Positions 6,734 through 15,748 of a DNA stretch of 36,020 bases are shown in pieces; positions within the stretch are counted from its first letter, which is position 1, and the number at the start of each line of letters is the position of its first letter. The position numbers and the translations under genes were made by a program. Source of the stretch: Sedimentisphaerales bacterium (lineage in GTDB: Bacteria; Planctomycetota; Phycisphaerae; Sedimentisphaerales; SG8-4); contig JAFGCA010000550.1 in the NCBI GenBank assembly GCA_016932895.1, forward strand, positions 1 through 36,020, written 5' to 3'. The notes under the pieces are model-generated. The model worked only from the letters and a program-made list of their open reading frames with translations, made no database searches and was not told the origin of the DNA.

Positions 6734-8700
6734 TTGCGTTTGCGCTTACCGGGTTGAGTTGCGAGCATTTCCTTTGCCGTTTTGACTATTTCATCGGCAT
6801 TTATCCCGGCCTGCATAAGCTGCGCGCTGCGGGAATCCTGGCCGATGAAACGCCTCGGCGCGCCGAGCACGCGAATGTTGCCGACGTCGTGGCCTGCGGC
6901 CGCTACGGATTCGAGCACGGCCGAGCCGAAACCACAAGCCACAAAGTGATCTTCGACGGTGATCAAGGCCTTGTCCCGGGCCAGCAGACCGGCGAACTTC
7001 TCGTCCACCGGAGCGGCAAAGCGCGCGTTAATCACATCGACGGCGATCTTTTCGGAACTGAGCGTGTCGGCCGCCTTTAGGGCCTCCGCCAGCATGGTGC
7101 CGTAGGCGGCGATGGCCAGGGTCGACTTCCTGCCCCGCCGGACCACCACGCTCTTGCCCGCCTCGAAGGGTTTCTCGGACGCTGCCCGCACATTCTCTTC
7201 CGGCGGAACCGACTCTTTGGGATACCGAACGACAACCGGCTGCCTCTGCTGCAAGGCGAACTGGAGGGCCCCTTTCATCTCGACCGCGTCGGCCGGCGCC
7301 GTCAGAATCATGTGGGGCAGCATGCGCAGATAGCCGACGTCCATCAGCCCGTGATGGGTCGCGCCGTCGGAACCGACCATGCCCGCGCGGTCCACGCAGA
7401 AGACCACCGGAAGATTCTGCAGCGCCACTTCCTGGAAGATCTGATCGAAGCTGCGTTGCAGAAAGGTCGAGTAAATGCAGACCACGGGTCGCAGCCCGCT
7501 CTTGGCCAGGCCCGCCGCGATGTCCACCGCGGCGCTTTCGGCAATGCCGACATCGTAAAACCGCTCGGGGAATTGCTTGCGAAATTCGACCAGGCCCGTA
7601 CCGTCGCACATGGCCGAGGTAATGGCGATGATGCGGTCGTCTTTCTCGGCCATCTCGGTCAGCGCGTCGCCGAAGGCCTGGGTGAAGCTCTGGCGATGAG
7701 GCACGGCGGTCGATTCCACGCTATCGCCGTTGATCTTGAACGGGCCGGTCGAGTGGAACTTCGTCGGCCCCTTGTCGGCCGGACGGAACCCTTTGCCCTT
7801 CTTCGTGTAGACGTGCAGCAGGACGGGATGGTCCACCTCGCTGAGGGTCCGGAACAGTTTTGTCAGCGATTCGATGTCGTGCCCGTCCACGGGGCCGAAG
7901 TAGGGGATGTTCAGGCTCTCGAACAACTGGCTGGGGGGCAGGACCATGCGGATGCTCTTTTTGATTCGCTCTACGGCCTCATCCATGCTGCGGCCGATGC
8001 CCGGCACGTGCTCGAGGATGTTCTTCGTCGTCCGGCGCAGCTCCTCGTACGTATGGGTGAGCCGGACCCGCGAAAACACCTTGGCGACCGCCCCCACGGT
8101 CGGGTCGATGGCCATGCTGTTGTCGTTCAGCACGATCAGCATCTGCCTTTTGACCAGTCCGAGGTTGTTCATCCCCTCGAACGAAGTGCCGTTGACGATA
8201 CTGGCGTCTCCCACCACGGCGACGACCTTGGACGCCGGTGGTTCGGGCTTCTGATGATCTCGCCCGGGCGGTTTCGGTCCGGACTCGCTGCTTTTGGCCT
8301 TGAGTCGCTCGCCCAGCGCCATGCCGACCGCGGTCGCTATGGACGTGCCGGCGTGGCCCACGGTGAACTGATCACAATCGCTCTCGGCCGGATTGGGAAA
8401 ACCGCTGATGCCCTCCACGTGCCGCAGACCCGCAAAACCGGACTTGCGACCCGTGATGATCTTGTGCGTGTAGCACTGGTGGCCCACGTCCCACAACAGC
8501 TTGTCCCGATGGAAATCGAAGACACAGTGCAGGGCCAACGTCAGTTCCACCGCGCCCAGGTTGCTCGCCAGGTGTCCTCCGGTCTTGCTGATCGAATGCA
8601 GCATGAACTGGCGAATTTCCTCGGCCAACTCCTCCAACTCGGCGACGGAGAGCTTCTTCAAATCCGCCGGACCGTTGATTTTATCCAGGTGCTTACTCAT
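6730..8700 (-). CDS. dxs: 1-deoxy-D-xylulose-5-phosphate synthase
   Basis: 656 aa from ATG 8700 (MSKHLDKINGPADLKKLS). Earlier in-frame starts exist at 8712 (ATG) and 8718 (TTG), and a GAGG lies about 12 nt upstream of 8700, so the start is uncertain by six residues. The enzyme condenses pyruvate and glyceraldehyde-3-phosphate with thiamine diphosphate, the first step of the MEP isoprenoid pathway. Visible motifs are 'DVGHQCYTHKIITGR', the ThDP site 'GDASIVNGTSFEGMNN' with 'LNDNSMAI', and the 'FCVDRAGMVGSDGATHHG' loop of the pyrimidine domain. The ThDP motif reads GDAS rather than the usual GDGA, as in a divergent clade, but all three transketolase-like domains are present. It is followed by nadK with an ATGA overlap. 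Confidence 0.93.
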   Translation of the reverse strand: MSKHLDKINGPADLKKLSVAELEELAEEIRQFMLHSISKTGGHLASNLGAVELTLALHCVFDFHRDKLLWDVGHQCYTHKIITGRKSGFAGLRHVEGISGFPNPAESDCDQFTVGHAGTSIATAVGMALGERLKAKSSESGPKPPGRDHQKPEPPASKVVAVVGDASIVNGTSFEGMNNLGLVKRQMLIVLNDNSMAIDPTVGAVAKVFSRVRLTHTYEELRRTTKNILEHVPGIGRSMDEAVERIKKSIRMVLPPSQLFESLNIPYFGPVDGHDIESLTKLFRTLSEVDHPVLLHVYTKKGKGFRPADKGPTKFHSTGPFKINGDSVESTAVPHRQSFTQAFGDALTEMAEKDDRIIAITSAMCDGTGLVEFRKQFPERFYDVGIAESAAVDIAAGLAKSGLRPVVCIYSTFLQRSFDQIFQEVALQNLPVVFCVDRAGMVGSDGATHHGLMDVGYLRMLPHMILTAPADAVEMKGALQFALQQRQPVVVRYPKESVPPEENVRAASEKPFEAGKSVVVRRGRKSTLAIAAYGTMLAEALKAADTLSSEKIAVDVINARFAAPVDEKFAGLLARDKALITVEDHFVACGFGSAVLESVAAAGHDVGNIRVLGAPRRFIGQDSRSAQLMQAGINADEIVKTAKEMLATQPGKRKRK

Positions 8701-8849
8701 GAACGAAACCATCCTCAACGAAGCTTCAAGAACGCCCCATTGTAATCGAAACCGAGCGGCCTCGCAGCCAAAACCCGATTTCCCAGAAAATTTAAGCTCC
8801 GGCGGCCCTTTCGGTTCGCTCTATCTGGGGCCGAGCCGCCGTGCCGGGC

Positions 8850-8887
8850 AAAAAACCGCGCCCTCCGGCTCCTGCGGAGGCGTTTTT
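8850..8887. terminator. Bidirectional terminator-like hairpin between divergent genes
   Basis: An A-run (about 8850-8855) and an interrupted stem CGCCCTCCG/CGGAGGCG (with a one-base bulge) around a short loop are followed by TTTTT at 8883-8887. In either direction this reads as a GC-rich stem followed by a U-run. Its position between two outward-pointing promoters is odd, because nothing obvious is transcribed into it. Confidence 0.4.
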
Positions 8888-8980
8888 GTCAGCTCAAGTC
8901 CGTGCATCAAAGCGGGCGGCGCAGCGCCGCATAACCGGCCCGGCTGGATTCGACCGTTCGAGCGATTAACAACGCACCGG

Positions 8981-9009
8981 TTGACGAAGGGCGGTCGCTT
9001 CACTATGCT
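8981..9009 (+). promoter_or_regulatory. Candidate sigma-70 promoter of aspS
   Basis: TTGACG (8981-8986), 17-bp spacer, TATGCT (9004-9009). The predicted start is near 9016, giving a leader of about 60 nt to the ATG at 9079. Seen by consensus matching. Confidence 0.55.
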
Positions 9010-9078
9010 TACTACTTTCCGTTGGCCCACGACTCGTTGGGCGGCACTAACCTGTCAATACTGTCGAGAGACTTCGCA

Positions 9079-10890
9079 ATGTTGAAGAGAACGCATAATT
9101 GTGGCGAGCTTCGCCTGGACGACAAGGGCCGGCAGGTCGTTTTGGCCGGCTGGGTGCAGTCGTATCGGGACCATGGAAACCTGGTATTCTTCGATCTGCG
9201 GGATCGGGAGGGGCTGACGCAGTTGGTCTTCGATCCCGAGATACAGGCCGAGGCGCACAAACTGGCCCGCACGATACGTTGCGAGTGGGTCCTCGCGGCG
9301 TCCGGCACGGTGCGTCCGCGCGGCGAAGGCCTGGAGAATCCGAAGCTGGCGACCGGCCAGATCGAGGTTGTCGTGGACCGGCTCGAGATTCTCAACGTGG
9401 CCAAGACGCCGCCCTTCGAACTCGATGCCGCCTCCAGGACGAACGAGGAGACCCGGCTCACCTATCGCTACATGGACCTGCGGCGCTCCGAGATGCAGCG
9501 CCGGCTCAGCGTCCGCCATCGCGTTACGACGCTGGTGCGTCGGTATTTCGACGAGCAGGGGTTCTGGGAAATCGAGACCCCGATGCTGGCCAAGAGCACG
9601 CCCGAGGGCGCGCGGGACTTTCTCGTGCCCAGCCGGCTGCTTCGCAACTGTTTCTACGCTCTGCCCCAGTCGCCCCAATTGTTCAAGCAGATTCTCATGG
9701 TCAGCGGCATCGACAAGTACTTTCAGATCGTACGCTGTTTTCGCGACGAGGACCCGCGGGCGGACCGCCAGGCGGAGTTTACCCAGATCGACGTCGAGAT
9801 GAGTTTCGTCGATACCGACGACGTCATCGGCGTCCACGAGAATCTGGTCGCGCGCATCTGGAAGGAGATTATGGGCGTGGACGTGGCGCTGCCCATGCAG
9901 AGAATGTCGTACCGGCAGGCCATGGCCGATTACGGGATCGACCGGCCCGACCTGCGCTTCGACATGAAGCTCAAGGACGTCTCCGACCTGGCGGCGCAGA
10001 GCACGTTCAAGGTCTTCACCTCGACGATCGAGAACGGCGGAATCGTCAAGGGCCTCTGCGCGCCGGCCGGGGAGAAATACTCCCGCAGCGACATCGAGAA
10101 AACCCTGACGGCCTTCGTGGCCGACTACGGCGCCAAGGGACTGGCCTGGTGCAAGGTCAAGATGGAAAACGGCGAGCCCACGTTCATCGGAGGCATCGGC
10201 AAGTTCTTCACCGGCGAGCTGAAAAACCAGTTGATCGAGCGCTTTGGGGCCAGGGACGGGGACGTGATGATGTTCGTCGCCGACAAGGAAAACATCGTCA
10301 ACAAGGCCCTGGCGCCGTTGCGTTGCCGGCTGGCGAAGGACCTGGAGCTGTACGATCCGAACAGTTTCGCGTTTGTGTGGGTGGTCGATTTCCCGCTCTT
10401 CGAATGGAACGAGGACGAGAAGCGCTACGATTCGCTGCACCACCCGTTCACGGCGCCGGTGCCCGAGGATCTGGAGAAGCTCGAGAGCGATCCGGCGGGG
10501 ATCTGCTCCCAGGCCTATGACATCGTCGTCAACGGCAGCGAAATCGGCGGAGGCAGTATTCGTATCCATCGGCCCGACGTGCAGCAGAAAGTCTTCGACC
10601 TGCTGAACATTTCGCGGCAGCAGGCGGAAGACCGTTTCGGGTTCTTCCTCAAGGCGCTGGACTACGGGGCGCCGCCGCACGGTGGGATTGCCTTCGGCCT
10701 GGACCGGCTCGTCATGCTGCTGACCGGCACCGAAAATATTCGCGACGTGATTGCCTTTCCGAAAACGCAAAGGGGCCAGTGCCTGCTCACCGATGCGCCC
10801 AGCGAGGTGGACCAGAAACAGCTCGACGAGCTCAACCTGCGGACGCAGAAGCACCTGCGCGCCGTCGAGGAGAAGCCCGAGCAGGCATAG
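9079..10890 (+). CDS. aspS: Aspartyl-tRNA synthetase
   Basis: 603 aa from ATG 9079 ([13 protein letters not shown]); the frame is open to 9022 without a fitting N terminus. Class II enzyme that charges tRNA-Asp. The N-terminal anticodon-binding OB fold carries '[23 protein letters not shown]'. Catalytic motifs follow: motif 1 around '[24 protein letters not shown]', the '[14 protein letters not shown]' segment, motif 2 '[20 protein letters not shown]', the bacterial GAD insertion (about 290-420), and motif 3 '[16 protein letters not shown]'. Length and the GAD insertion match the bacterial type. Whether it also charges tRNA-Asn (non-discriminating form) cannot be decided from this window, as no gatCAB or asnS is present. 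It is followed after 103 nt by a histidine kinase on the same strand. Confidence 0.95.
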   Translation: MLKRTHNCGELRLDDKGRQVVLAGWVQSYRDHGNLVFFDLRDREGLTQLVFDPEIQAEAHKLARTIRCEWVLAASGTVRPRGEGLENPKLATGQIEVVVDRLEILNVAKTPPFELDAASRTNEETRLTYRYMDLRRSEMQRRLSVRHRVTTLVRRYFDEQGFWEIETPMLAKSTPEGARDFLVPSRLLRNCFYALPQSPQLFKQILMVSGIDKYFQIVRCFRDEDPRADRQAEFTQIDVEMSFVDTDDVIGVHENLVARIWKEIMGVDVALPMQRMSYRQAMADYGIDRPDLRFDMKLKDVSDLAAQSTFKVFTSTIENGGIVKGLCAPAGEKYSRSDIEKTLTAFVADYGAKGLAWCKVKMENGEPTFIGGIGKFFTGELKNQLIERFGARDGDVMMFVADKENIVNKALAPLRCRLAKDLELYDPNSFAFVWVVDFPLFEWNEDEKRYDSLHHPFTAPVPEDLEKLESDPAGICSQAYDIVVNGSEIGGGSIRIHRPDVQQKVFDLLNISRQQAEDRFGFFLKALDYGAPPHGGIAFGLDRLVMLLTGTENIRDVIAFPKTQRGQCLLTDAPSEVDQKQLDELNLRTQKHLRAVEEKPEQA

Positions 10891-10993
10891 GACGACCGAC
10901 AGGATTGGGACGGCTGAGGTCGGAGGCGCCCGCTCGCGACGCGGCAAAAATCCGCAATCGTCCGTCCGAAATCCGCAATGGATAAAATGTGCC

Positions 10994-12649
10994 ATGCGTA
11001 TCGATCTCGGCCAGATCTTTCAGAAGATACTGCGGTTTCTTCATCTGACGGACCTTTCGCTGGCCGCGAAATGTCGGGTCATGTTTGGCGCCGCGGTGCT
11101 CTTTAGCCTGGTGATCGCTCTGCTCATCCCGTACGTGTGGATGCGACAGCTCACCCGCAAGGGCTTGCTGGACACCAACCGGGCCAAGACCGAGTCGATT
11201 CTCCTGCGCTCCCATTTTCGCCTCCAGGGTTCGGGCCAGATGGCGTGGCCGGTCCTCAATGAGCGCGGCCAGGTATACGACCCGAACGAGCCAGGCATTC
11301 TCTGGCTGCTCGCCTCGAAGGAACAGACCGACGATTCTCCGCCTCTGACCGAGGTGCAGAAGGAGCTGCTGGAGACGGTCGCCCCGGAGGACGGGCGGGA
11401 GGAAGCCCTGGTCTTGAGCAAGGTGGACGGCTCGCTGCAAAGTGACTACGTGAGGCTGTTCCGGGCCACGGAAGGCTGCGTGAGCTGTCACAATCCCCAG
11501 GGCACGGCGGGCCCCTTTTCGCTGAACGCCGTGGTCGGCACGGCCCTGGTCCAGACGCGGGGCATCGGCAGCGACGTGAAAAAAACGGTCTTCATGAACC
11601 GGATCTGGATTGTCATGGCCGGCGTCATCGGGGGCACCGGCGCCATCGTGGCGTTCTACTGGATCATGCAGCGCGTGATCCTGCGCCCCATCCGCCAGTT
11701 GCGCGCCCTGGCCAACAACGTCGCCGAGGGCAATCTGGACATTCGCAGCTCCATCGCCACCGGCGACGAGTACGAGAAGCTCGCCACGGCCTTCAATCAC
11801 ATGCTCGACAACCTTCAGGCGGCCCAGGAAAAGCTGCGCCAGGCCAACCGTCAGCTCGACGGCAAAATCGCCGAACTGTCCGAGAGAAACATCGAACTGT
11901 TCAAGGCCAACAAGCTCAAGAGCGAGTTTCTCGCCAACATGTCGCACGAGTTCCGCACGCCGCTCAACGCCATTCTGGGTTTTGCGCAGGTGCTGAGGGA
12001 AAAGCCCGGGCTCTTGAAACGCGAAAAGGGCCAGCGCTACGCCGAGAACATCCTGACCAGCGGAAACCGGCTTTTAAATATGGTCAACGATCTGCTGGAC
12101 CTGGCCAAGGCCCAGGCGGGCAAGATGGAATTGCACATCGAGGAGATGTCGGTCTCGCAGCTCTGCGAGTCGCTGGCGTCTTCCTTCTCTCTGCTGACGC
12201 GCAAGAAGCGAATCAAGATTCGCACGGAAGTCGACGCCGATGTCCCCATCCTGGCCACGGACGCCGGCAAAGTGCAGCAGATCTTGTACAATTTCCTGAG
12301 CAACGCGGCGAAGTTCACCCCCACGCGGGGCCAGATCGAGGTTCGCGCCACGATGGTCACCGACAACACGGTTCGCATCGCGGTCAGCGATACCGGCTGC
12401 GGCATCGCTCCGGCGGACCAGGAGAAGATCTTCGACAAGTTCCGGCAGGCCGACGGATCCCTGACGCGCGAGTCGCCCGGCAGCGGGCTGGGTCTAGCCA
12501 TCAGCAAGGAGCTGGCGACCATGCTGGCCGGCTCGATCGGCCTGGAGAGTGAGGTTGGCAAGGGTTCGACGTTCTGGCTCGACATCCCGGTGACGCTCGC
12601 GGCCCAAAAGGACGGGCCGGCCGGGCAAGGCAGGGCGGCCCGCGGCTGA
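10994..12649 (+). CDS. Membrane sensor histidine kinase with periplasmic haem-c site
   Basis: 551 aa from ATG 10994. Order of domains: TM1 (about 29-49), a periplasmic sensor (about 50-200) containing C-V-S-C-H at 162-166, TM2 (about 203-225), HAMP (about 226-280, starting 'RVILRPIRQL'), coiled coil, HisKA with phospho-acceptor His318 in 'MSHEFRTPLNAI', and HATPase with the N box 'NFLSNAAKF', 'DTGCGIA' and 'SPGSGLGLAISK'. CXXCH is the covalent haem-c motif. Together with 'LFRATEGCVSCH' this resembles the Tll0287/DUF3365-type haem sensor, so redox, NO or oxygen sensing is a fair inference. No response regulator is adjacent. The upstream spacer repeats ATCCGCAAT twice (about 10949-10980). Confidence 0.9.
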   Translation: MRIDLGQIFQKILRFLHLTDLSLAAKCRVMFGAAVLFSLVIALLIPYVWMRQLTRKGLLDTNRAKTESILLRSHFRLQGSGQMAWPVLNERGQVYDPNEPGILWLLASKEQTDDSPPLTEVQKELLETVAPEDGREEALVLSKVDGSLQSDYVRLFRATEGCVSCHNPQGTAGPFSLNAVVGTALVQTRGIGSDVKKTVFMNRIWIVMAGVIGGTGAIVAFYWIMQRVILRPIRQLRALANNVAEGNLDIRSSIATGDEYEKLATAFNHMLDNLQAAQEKLRQANRQLDGKIAELSERNIELFKANKLKSEFLANMSHEFRTPLNAILGFAQVLREKPGLLKREKGQRYAENILTSGNRLLNMVNDLLDLAKAQAGKMELHIEEMSVSQLCESLASSFSLLTRKKRIKIRTEVDADVPILATDAGKVQQILYNFLSNAAKFTPTRGQIEVRATMVTDNTVRIAVSDTGCGIAPADQEKIFDKFRQADGSLTRESPGSGLGLAISKELATMLAGSIGLESEVGKGSTFWLDIPVTLAAQKDGPAGQGRAARG

Positions 12650-12711
12650 GGCCGGTGTCCCTGCCGCCGCGACCGTGTGCGTTATCAAAACTCGGTTACA
12701 AGGAGAAGCTC

Positions 12712-14790
12712 ATGCGTACGACGATTCCTTTCAAGCGCGGAATGGTGTTCCCGGTGGTATTGTGCCTTGCAGCGGTGTGGGGCGGCTCGACCGCCGCGGC
12801 GGCGCCGACCCATCCGTTCTCGATTCACGATATGCTGGCAATGTATCGGATTTCCGATCCCCAGGTCTCCCCGGACGCCGCCCACGTCGTCTTCGTCGTG
12901 CGTCAGACCGACCTGGAGGCCGACCGCGGGCGGACCGATCTCTGGCTGGTCTCGACCAACGGCACGTCTCTGCGCCGGCTCACCTCGCACGTGGAATCCG
13001 ACTCGAATCCGCGCTGGGCGCCGAACGGTAGGACGATCTGGTTCGTTTCGAGCCGCTCGGGCTCGTCGCAGGTCTGGAAGATTCGCGTGGACGGGGGCGA
13101 GGCCGAGCAGGTCACCGACGAGCCTCTGGACGTCGCGAATTTGCTCGTCTCCCCGGACGGAAAGCACCTGGCGTACACGATGGAGGTCTTCCCCGGTTCG
13201 ACGCCGCAGGAAACCAGAGAGAAACTCGACGAAATCGAGCAGCGCCAAGCGAGCGGCCGGATTTACGAGGAGCTTCTCGTTCGCCACTGGGATACGTGGA
13301 AGGACGGACGCCGCGCGCATCTGTTCGTTCGGCCCGTCGCCGCCGGCGCTGCCGCCGACGTCATGCGGGACATGGACGCCGACACGCCCTCGGTGCCGTT
13401 CGGAGGCCCGGAGGAGATCACCTTTACCCCAGACAGCAAGGGTGTCGTCTTCAGTGCCAGAAACGTCGGGCGCAAAGAGGCTTGGTCCACCGATTTCGAT
13501 CTGTACTTCGCTCCCGTAGACGGCACGCAGGCGCCCCGGTGTCTGACCGAAGACAACGAGGCGTGGGATACGCATCCGGTCTTTTCGCCGGACGGCAAGA
13601 CGCTGGCCTATCTGGCCATGTCCCGGCCGGGGTACGAGTCGGACCAGTTTCAGATCGTCCTGCGCCGCTGGCCCAACGGGCCCAAACGCGTGCTCACCGA
13701 AGGCTGGGACCGCAGCCCTTCGGCCATCTGCTGGTCTCCCGACGGCAAACAGATCTATGCCCGGGCGACGAACACGGGACACAGATCGCTCTTCTCCATA
13801 GACGTCAAGAACGGGAGTGTTCGCACCGTCGTCAAGCACGGCGCCGTCCACACGTTCGCTGCCGCGGTCGATCGAATCGTCTACAGTCTGAGCACGCTGC
13901 GTTCACCGGCCGAGCTGTATTCGGTGTCCCCGGCCCGTGACGGGCGGGCCGCCGCCGTGACGAAACTCACCGACATCAACGCCGACAAGCTCGCCGCCGC
14001 GCGCATGGGCGATTTTGAGCAGTTCAACTTTCTCGGCGCCAACGACGAGATCGTGTATGGCTACGTCGTCAAACCGGCCGACTTCGAGCCGGGAAAGAAA
14101 TATCCCGTGGCCTTTCTCATCCATGGCGGGCCCCAGGGCTCGTTCGGCAACTCCTTCCACTACCGCTGGAACCCCCAGGCCTACGCCGGGGCCGGCTATG
14201 CCGCCGTGATGATCGACTTCCACGGCTCCACCGGATACGGTCAGGCCTTCTGCGATTCGATTCGCGGCGACTGGGGCGGCAAACCGCTCGTGGACCTGCA
14301 AAAAGGACTCGCCGCCGCGCTGGAGCGCTACCCCTGGCTCGACGGCGACCGCGTCGGCGCCCTGGGGGCCTCTTTCGGCGGGTACATGATCAACTGGATC
14401 GCCGGCAACTGGCCCGATCGGTTCCGCTGCCTGATCAACCACGACGGCAATATCGACGAGCGTATGGCCTGGTTCGATACCGAGGAGCTGTGGTTCCCCG
14501 AATGGGACCACATGGGCACGCCGTGGGACAATCCGGACGGCTACGAGAAGCACAACCCCGTGAACTTCGTCAAGAACTGGCAGACGCCCATGCTCGTCAT
14601 CCACGGAGGGCAGGATTTCCGCGTCGTCGATACCCAGGGTCTGGGGACTTTCAACGCGCTGCAGCGACGCGGCATCCCCAGCAAGCTGCTCTACTTCCCC
14701 GACGAGAACCACTGGGTCCTCAAGCCCCACAATTCCATCCTCTGGCACGAAACCGTCATCGAATGGCTCGACCGGTGGGTCAAAGACTAG
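12712..14790 (+). CDS. Secreted S9-family peptidase (prolyl oligopeptidase / acylaminoacyl-peptidase type)
   Basis: 692 aa. ATG 12712 follows AAGGAGAA at ideal spacing. A signal peptide (about 1-31, ending S-T-A-A-A-A-P) exports the protein. Residues about 40-430 form a TolB/PD40 propeller ('PQVSPDAAHVVFVVR', 'NPRWAPNGRTIWFVS', 'HPVFSPDGKTLAYLA', 'AICWSPDGKQIYARA') that gates the active site. The C-terminal alpha/beta hydrolase domain carries the catalytic Ser554 in G-A-S-F-G-G-Y, Asp635 in 'HGGQDFRV' and His667 in 'DENHWV', plus 'LIHGGPQGSFG' for the oxyanion region. All three catalytic residues are present, so an active exo- or oligopeptidase in the periplasm or outside the cell is likely. 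Substrate preference cannot be read from sequence. Confidence 0.93.
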   Translation: MRTTIPFKRGMVFPVVLCLAAVWGGSTAAAAPTHPFSIHDMLAMYRISDPQVSPDAAHVVFVVRQTDLEADRGRTDLWLVSTNGTSLRRLTSHVESDSNPRWAPNGRTIWFVSSRSGSSQVWKIRVDGGEAEQVTDEPLDVANLLVSPDGKHLAYTMEVFPGSTPQETREKLDEIEQRQASGRIYEELLVRHWDTWKDGRRAHLFVRPVAAGAAADVMRDMDADTPSVPFGGPEEITFTPDSKGVVFSARNVGRKEAWSTDFDLYFAPVDGTQAPRCLTEDNEAWDTHPVFSPDGKTLAYLAMSRPGYESDQFQIVLRRWPNGPKRVLTEGWDRSPSAICWSPDGKQIYARATNTGHRSLFSIDVKNGSVRTVVKHGAVHTFAAAVDRIVYSLSTLRSPAELYSVSPARDGRAAAVTKLTDINADKLAAARMGDFEQFNFLGANDEIVYGYVVKPADFEPGKKYPVAFLIHGGPQGSFGNSFHYRWNPQAYAGAGYAAVMIDFHGSTGYGQAFCDSIRGDWGGKPLVDLQKGLAAALERYPWLDGDRVGALGASFGGYMINWIAGNWPDRFRCLINHDGNIDERMAWFDTEELWFPEWDHMGTPWDNPDGYEKHNPVNFVKNWQTPMLVIHGGQDFRVVDTQGLGTFNALQRRGIPSKLLYFPDENHWVLKPHNSILWHETVIEWLDRWVKD

Positions 14791-14818
14791 GATAGGTCCT
14801 ATCGGTCCTATAGGACCA
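14791..14818. repeat. Short palindromic repeat GGTCCTAT/ATAGGACC
   Basis: The 14-bp perfect palindrome GGTCCTATAGGACC (14804-14817) is preceded by a second half-unit ATAGGTCCTATC (14793-14804). It lies between the S9 peptidase stop (14790) and the flavoprotein start (14838). It could be an operator, a small intergenic repeat, or part of a transcription-attenuating stem. Confidence 0.45.
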
Positions 14819-14837
14819 ATTGGATCCAGGAGCAGCT

Positions 14838-15458
14838 ATGGCGCGCACCAGGAAGATTGTGGCGATTGTCGGTACGTATCGCAAGGGCAAGGTGATTGAC
14901 ACCCTCGCCTCGGAAGTGCTGCGCGGTGCGGCCGACGGCGGCGCCGAGACGGAGAAGATCTACCTTGTGGACAAGCACATCGAGTTCTGCGAGAACTGTC
15001 GCACCTGCACGCAAGAGAAGGATGTGGGCCGCAGAGGCAGATGTGTGCACGACGATGACATGGCCGAGATCCTTGATAAGGTCGACGCCGCCGACGGGCT
15101 GGTCCTGGCGGCCCCGACGAATTTCTCCAACGTCAACGCGCTGACGCGCCGTTTCATGGAGCGCCTGATCGTGTACGGCTATTGGCCATGGGGCGCCAAG
15201 ATTCCCAAGCTGCGCGTCAAGAAGCCGGATAAGAAAGCCGTCACGATCACCGCGGCCGGCTGTCCGGCCCTGATCGCCCGCTTCCTTATGCCTGGCCCGC
15301 CCAAGGCCCTCAAAATCGCCGCCGCCATGATGGGAGCAAAAGTCCAGACCAGCCTCTATTTCGGCGCCATAGCCCAGGCCCCCGACGGTACCCTAACCCA
15401 AAAAGACCGGCAAAAAGCCCACCGAGCCGGCACCCGCCTCGCCGCTTCGCTGACGTGA
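14838..15458 (+). CDS. NADPH-dependent FMN reductase / multimeric flavodoxin-type protein
   Basis: 206 aa from ATG 14838, preceded by CCAGGAGCAG. The start 'KIVAIVGTYRKGKVIDTLASEVL' is the phosphate-binding turn of a flavodoxin-like fold. It is followed by a Cys pair in 'FCENCRTCTQ' and 'CVHDDDMAEILDKVDAADGLVLAAPTNF', which matches the NAD(P)H-dependent FMN reductase (flavodoxin_2/FMN_red) arrangement with a ferredoxin-like cysteine cluster (about 52-58 and 71). Such proteins use FMN to reduce quinones, metals or iron-sulphur partners. The C terminus is basic. It is 47 nt downstream of the S9 peptidase on the same strand, separated by a palindromic repeat. The exact substrate is unknown. Confidence 0.8.
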   Translation: MARTRKIVAIVGTYRKGKVIDTLASEVLRGAADGGAETEKIYLVDKHIEFCENCRTCTQEKDVGRRGRCVHDDDMAEILDKVDAADGLVLAAPTNFSNVNALTRRFMERLIVYGYWPWGAKIPKLRVKKPDKKAVTITAAGCPALIARFLMPGPPKALKIAAAMMGAKVQTSLYFGAIAQAPDGTLTQKDRQKAHRAGTRLAASLT

Positions 15459-15483
15459 GCTTGTGACAGGTGCCCGACACCGC

Positions 15484-15748
15484 CACAGCCGACAACGATG
15501 CCCCCGAGTTCCGGGGCAATCAGCCGCGAATCGGTTTCTCCCTGGCCGGTTTGGTTGAGTTCGGCGGTGGCGACTACTTCTGGCGCATCGACGAGATCGA
15601 GGCCGCCGGGACCGTGCACACCGGCTATATCTGGAAGTCCACCGTGCCGGAGTATCTGATCGTGGATAACTTCGAGAGCTACAGCAACGAGGTGGCTCGC
15701 GCGTCTTCGAGAAGTGGATCGACGGCATCGGCTTCACCAAGCCGCCGG
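15484..15748 (+). pseudogene. Fragment of a LamG/Fn3-type secreted protein gene (duplicate of the downstream gene)
   Basis: This segment is a near copy of 18661-18926 in the intact 889-aa gene. It encodes the same 'DNDAPEFRGNQP', 'FGGGDYFWRIDE', 'GTVHTGYIWK' and 'NFESYSNEV' strings with few substitutions. A single-base deletion at about 15693 (GGTGGCTC against GGTCGGCTC) shifts the frame, and similarity stops at about 15745. No signal peptide or N-terminal domains precede it. It is therefore a non-functional fragment left by duplication or by deletion of a tandem paralogue. Confidence 0.75.

Larger units (their letters stand above)
8701..9078. other. Divergent intergenic region between dxs and aspS
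   Basis: 378 bp hold the start regions of both divergent genes. It contains a good sigma-70 candidate for aspS (8981-9009), a weak -10 candidate for dxs on the minus strand (TACAAT, 8744-8739, without a convincing -35), and a GC-rich hairpin flanked by A and T runs in the middle (about 8850-8887). No protein-coding ORF with a credible product was found. Confidence 0.5.

Noticed and set aside
9055..10995. 646-aa antisense frame over aspS
   Set aside because: Shadow of a complete aspartyl-tRNA synthetase with all class II motifs.
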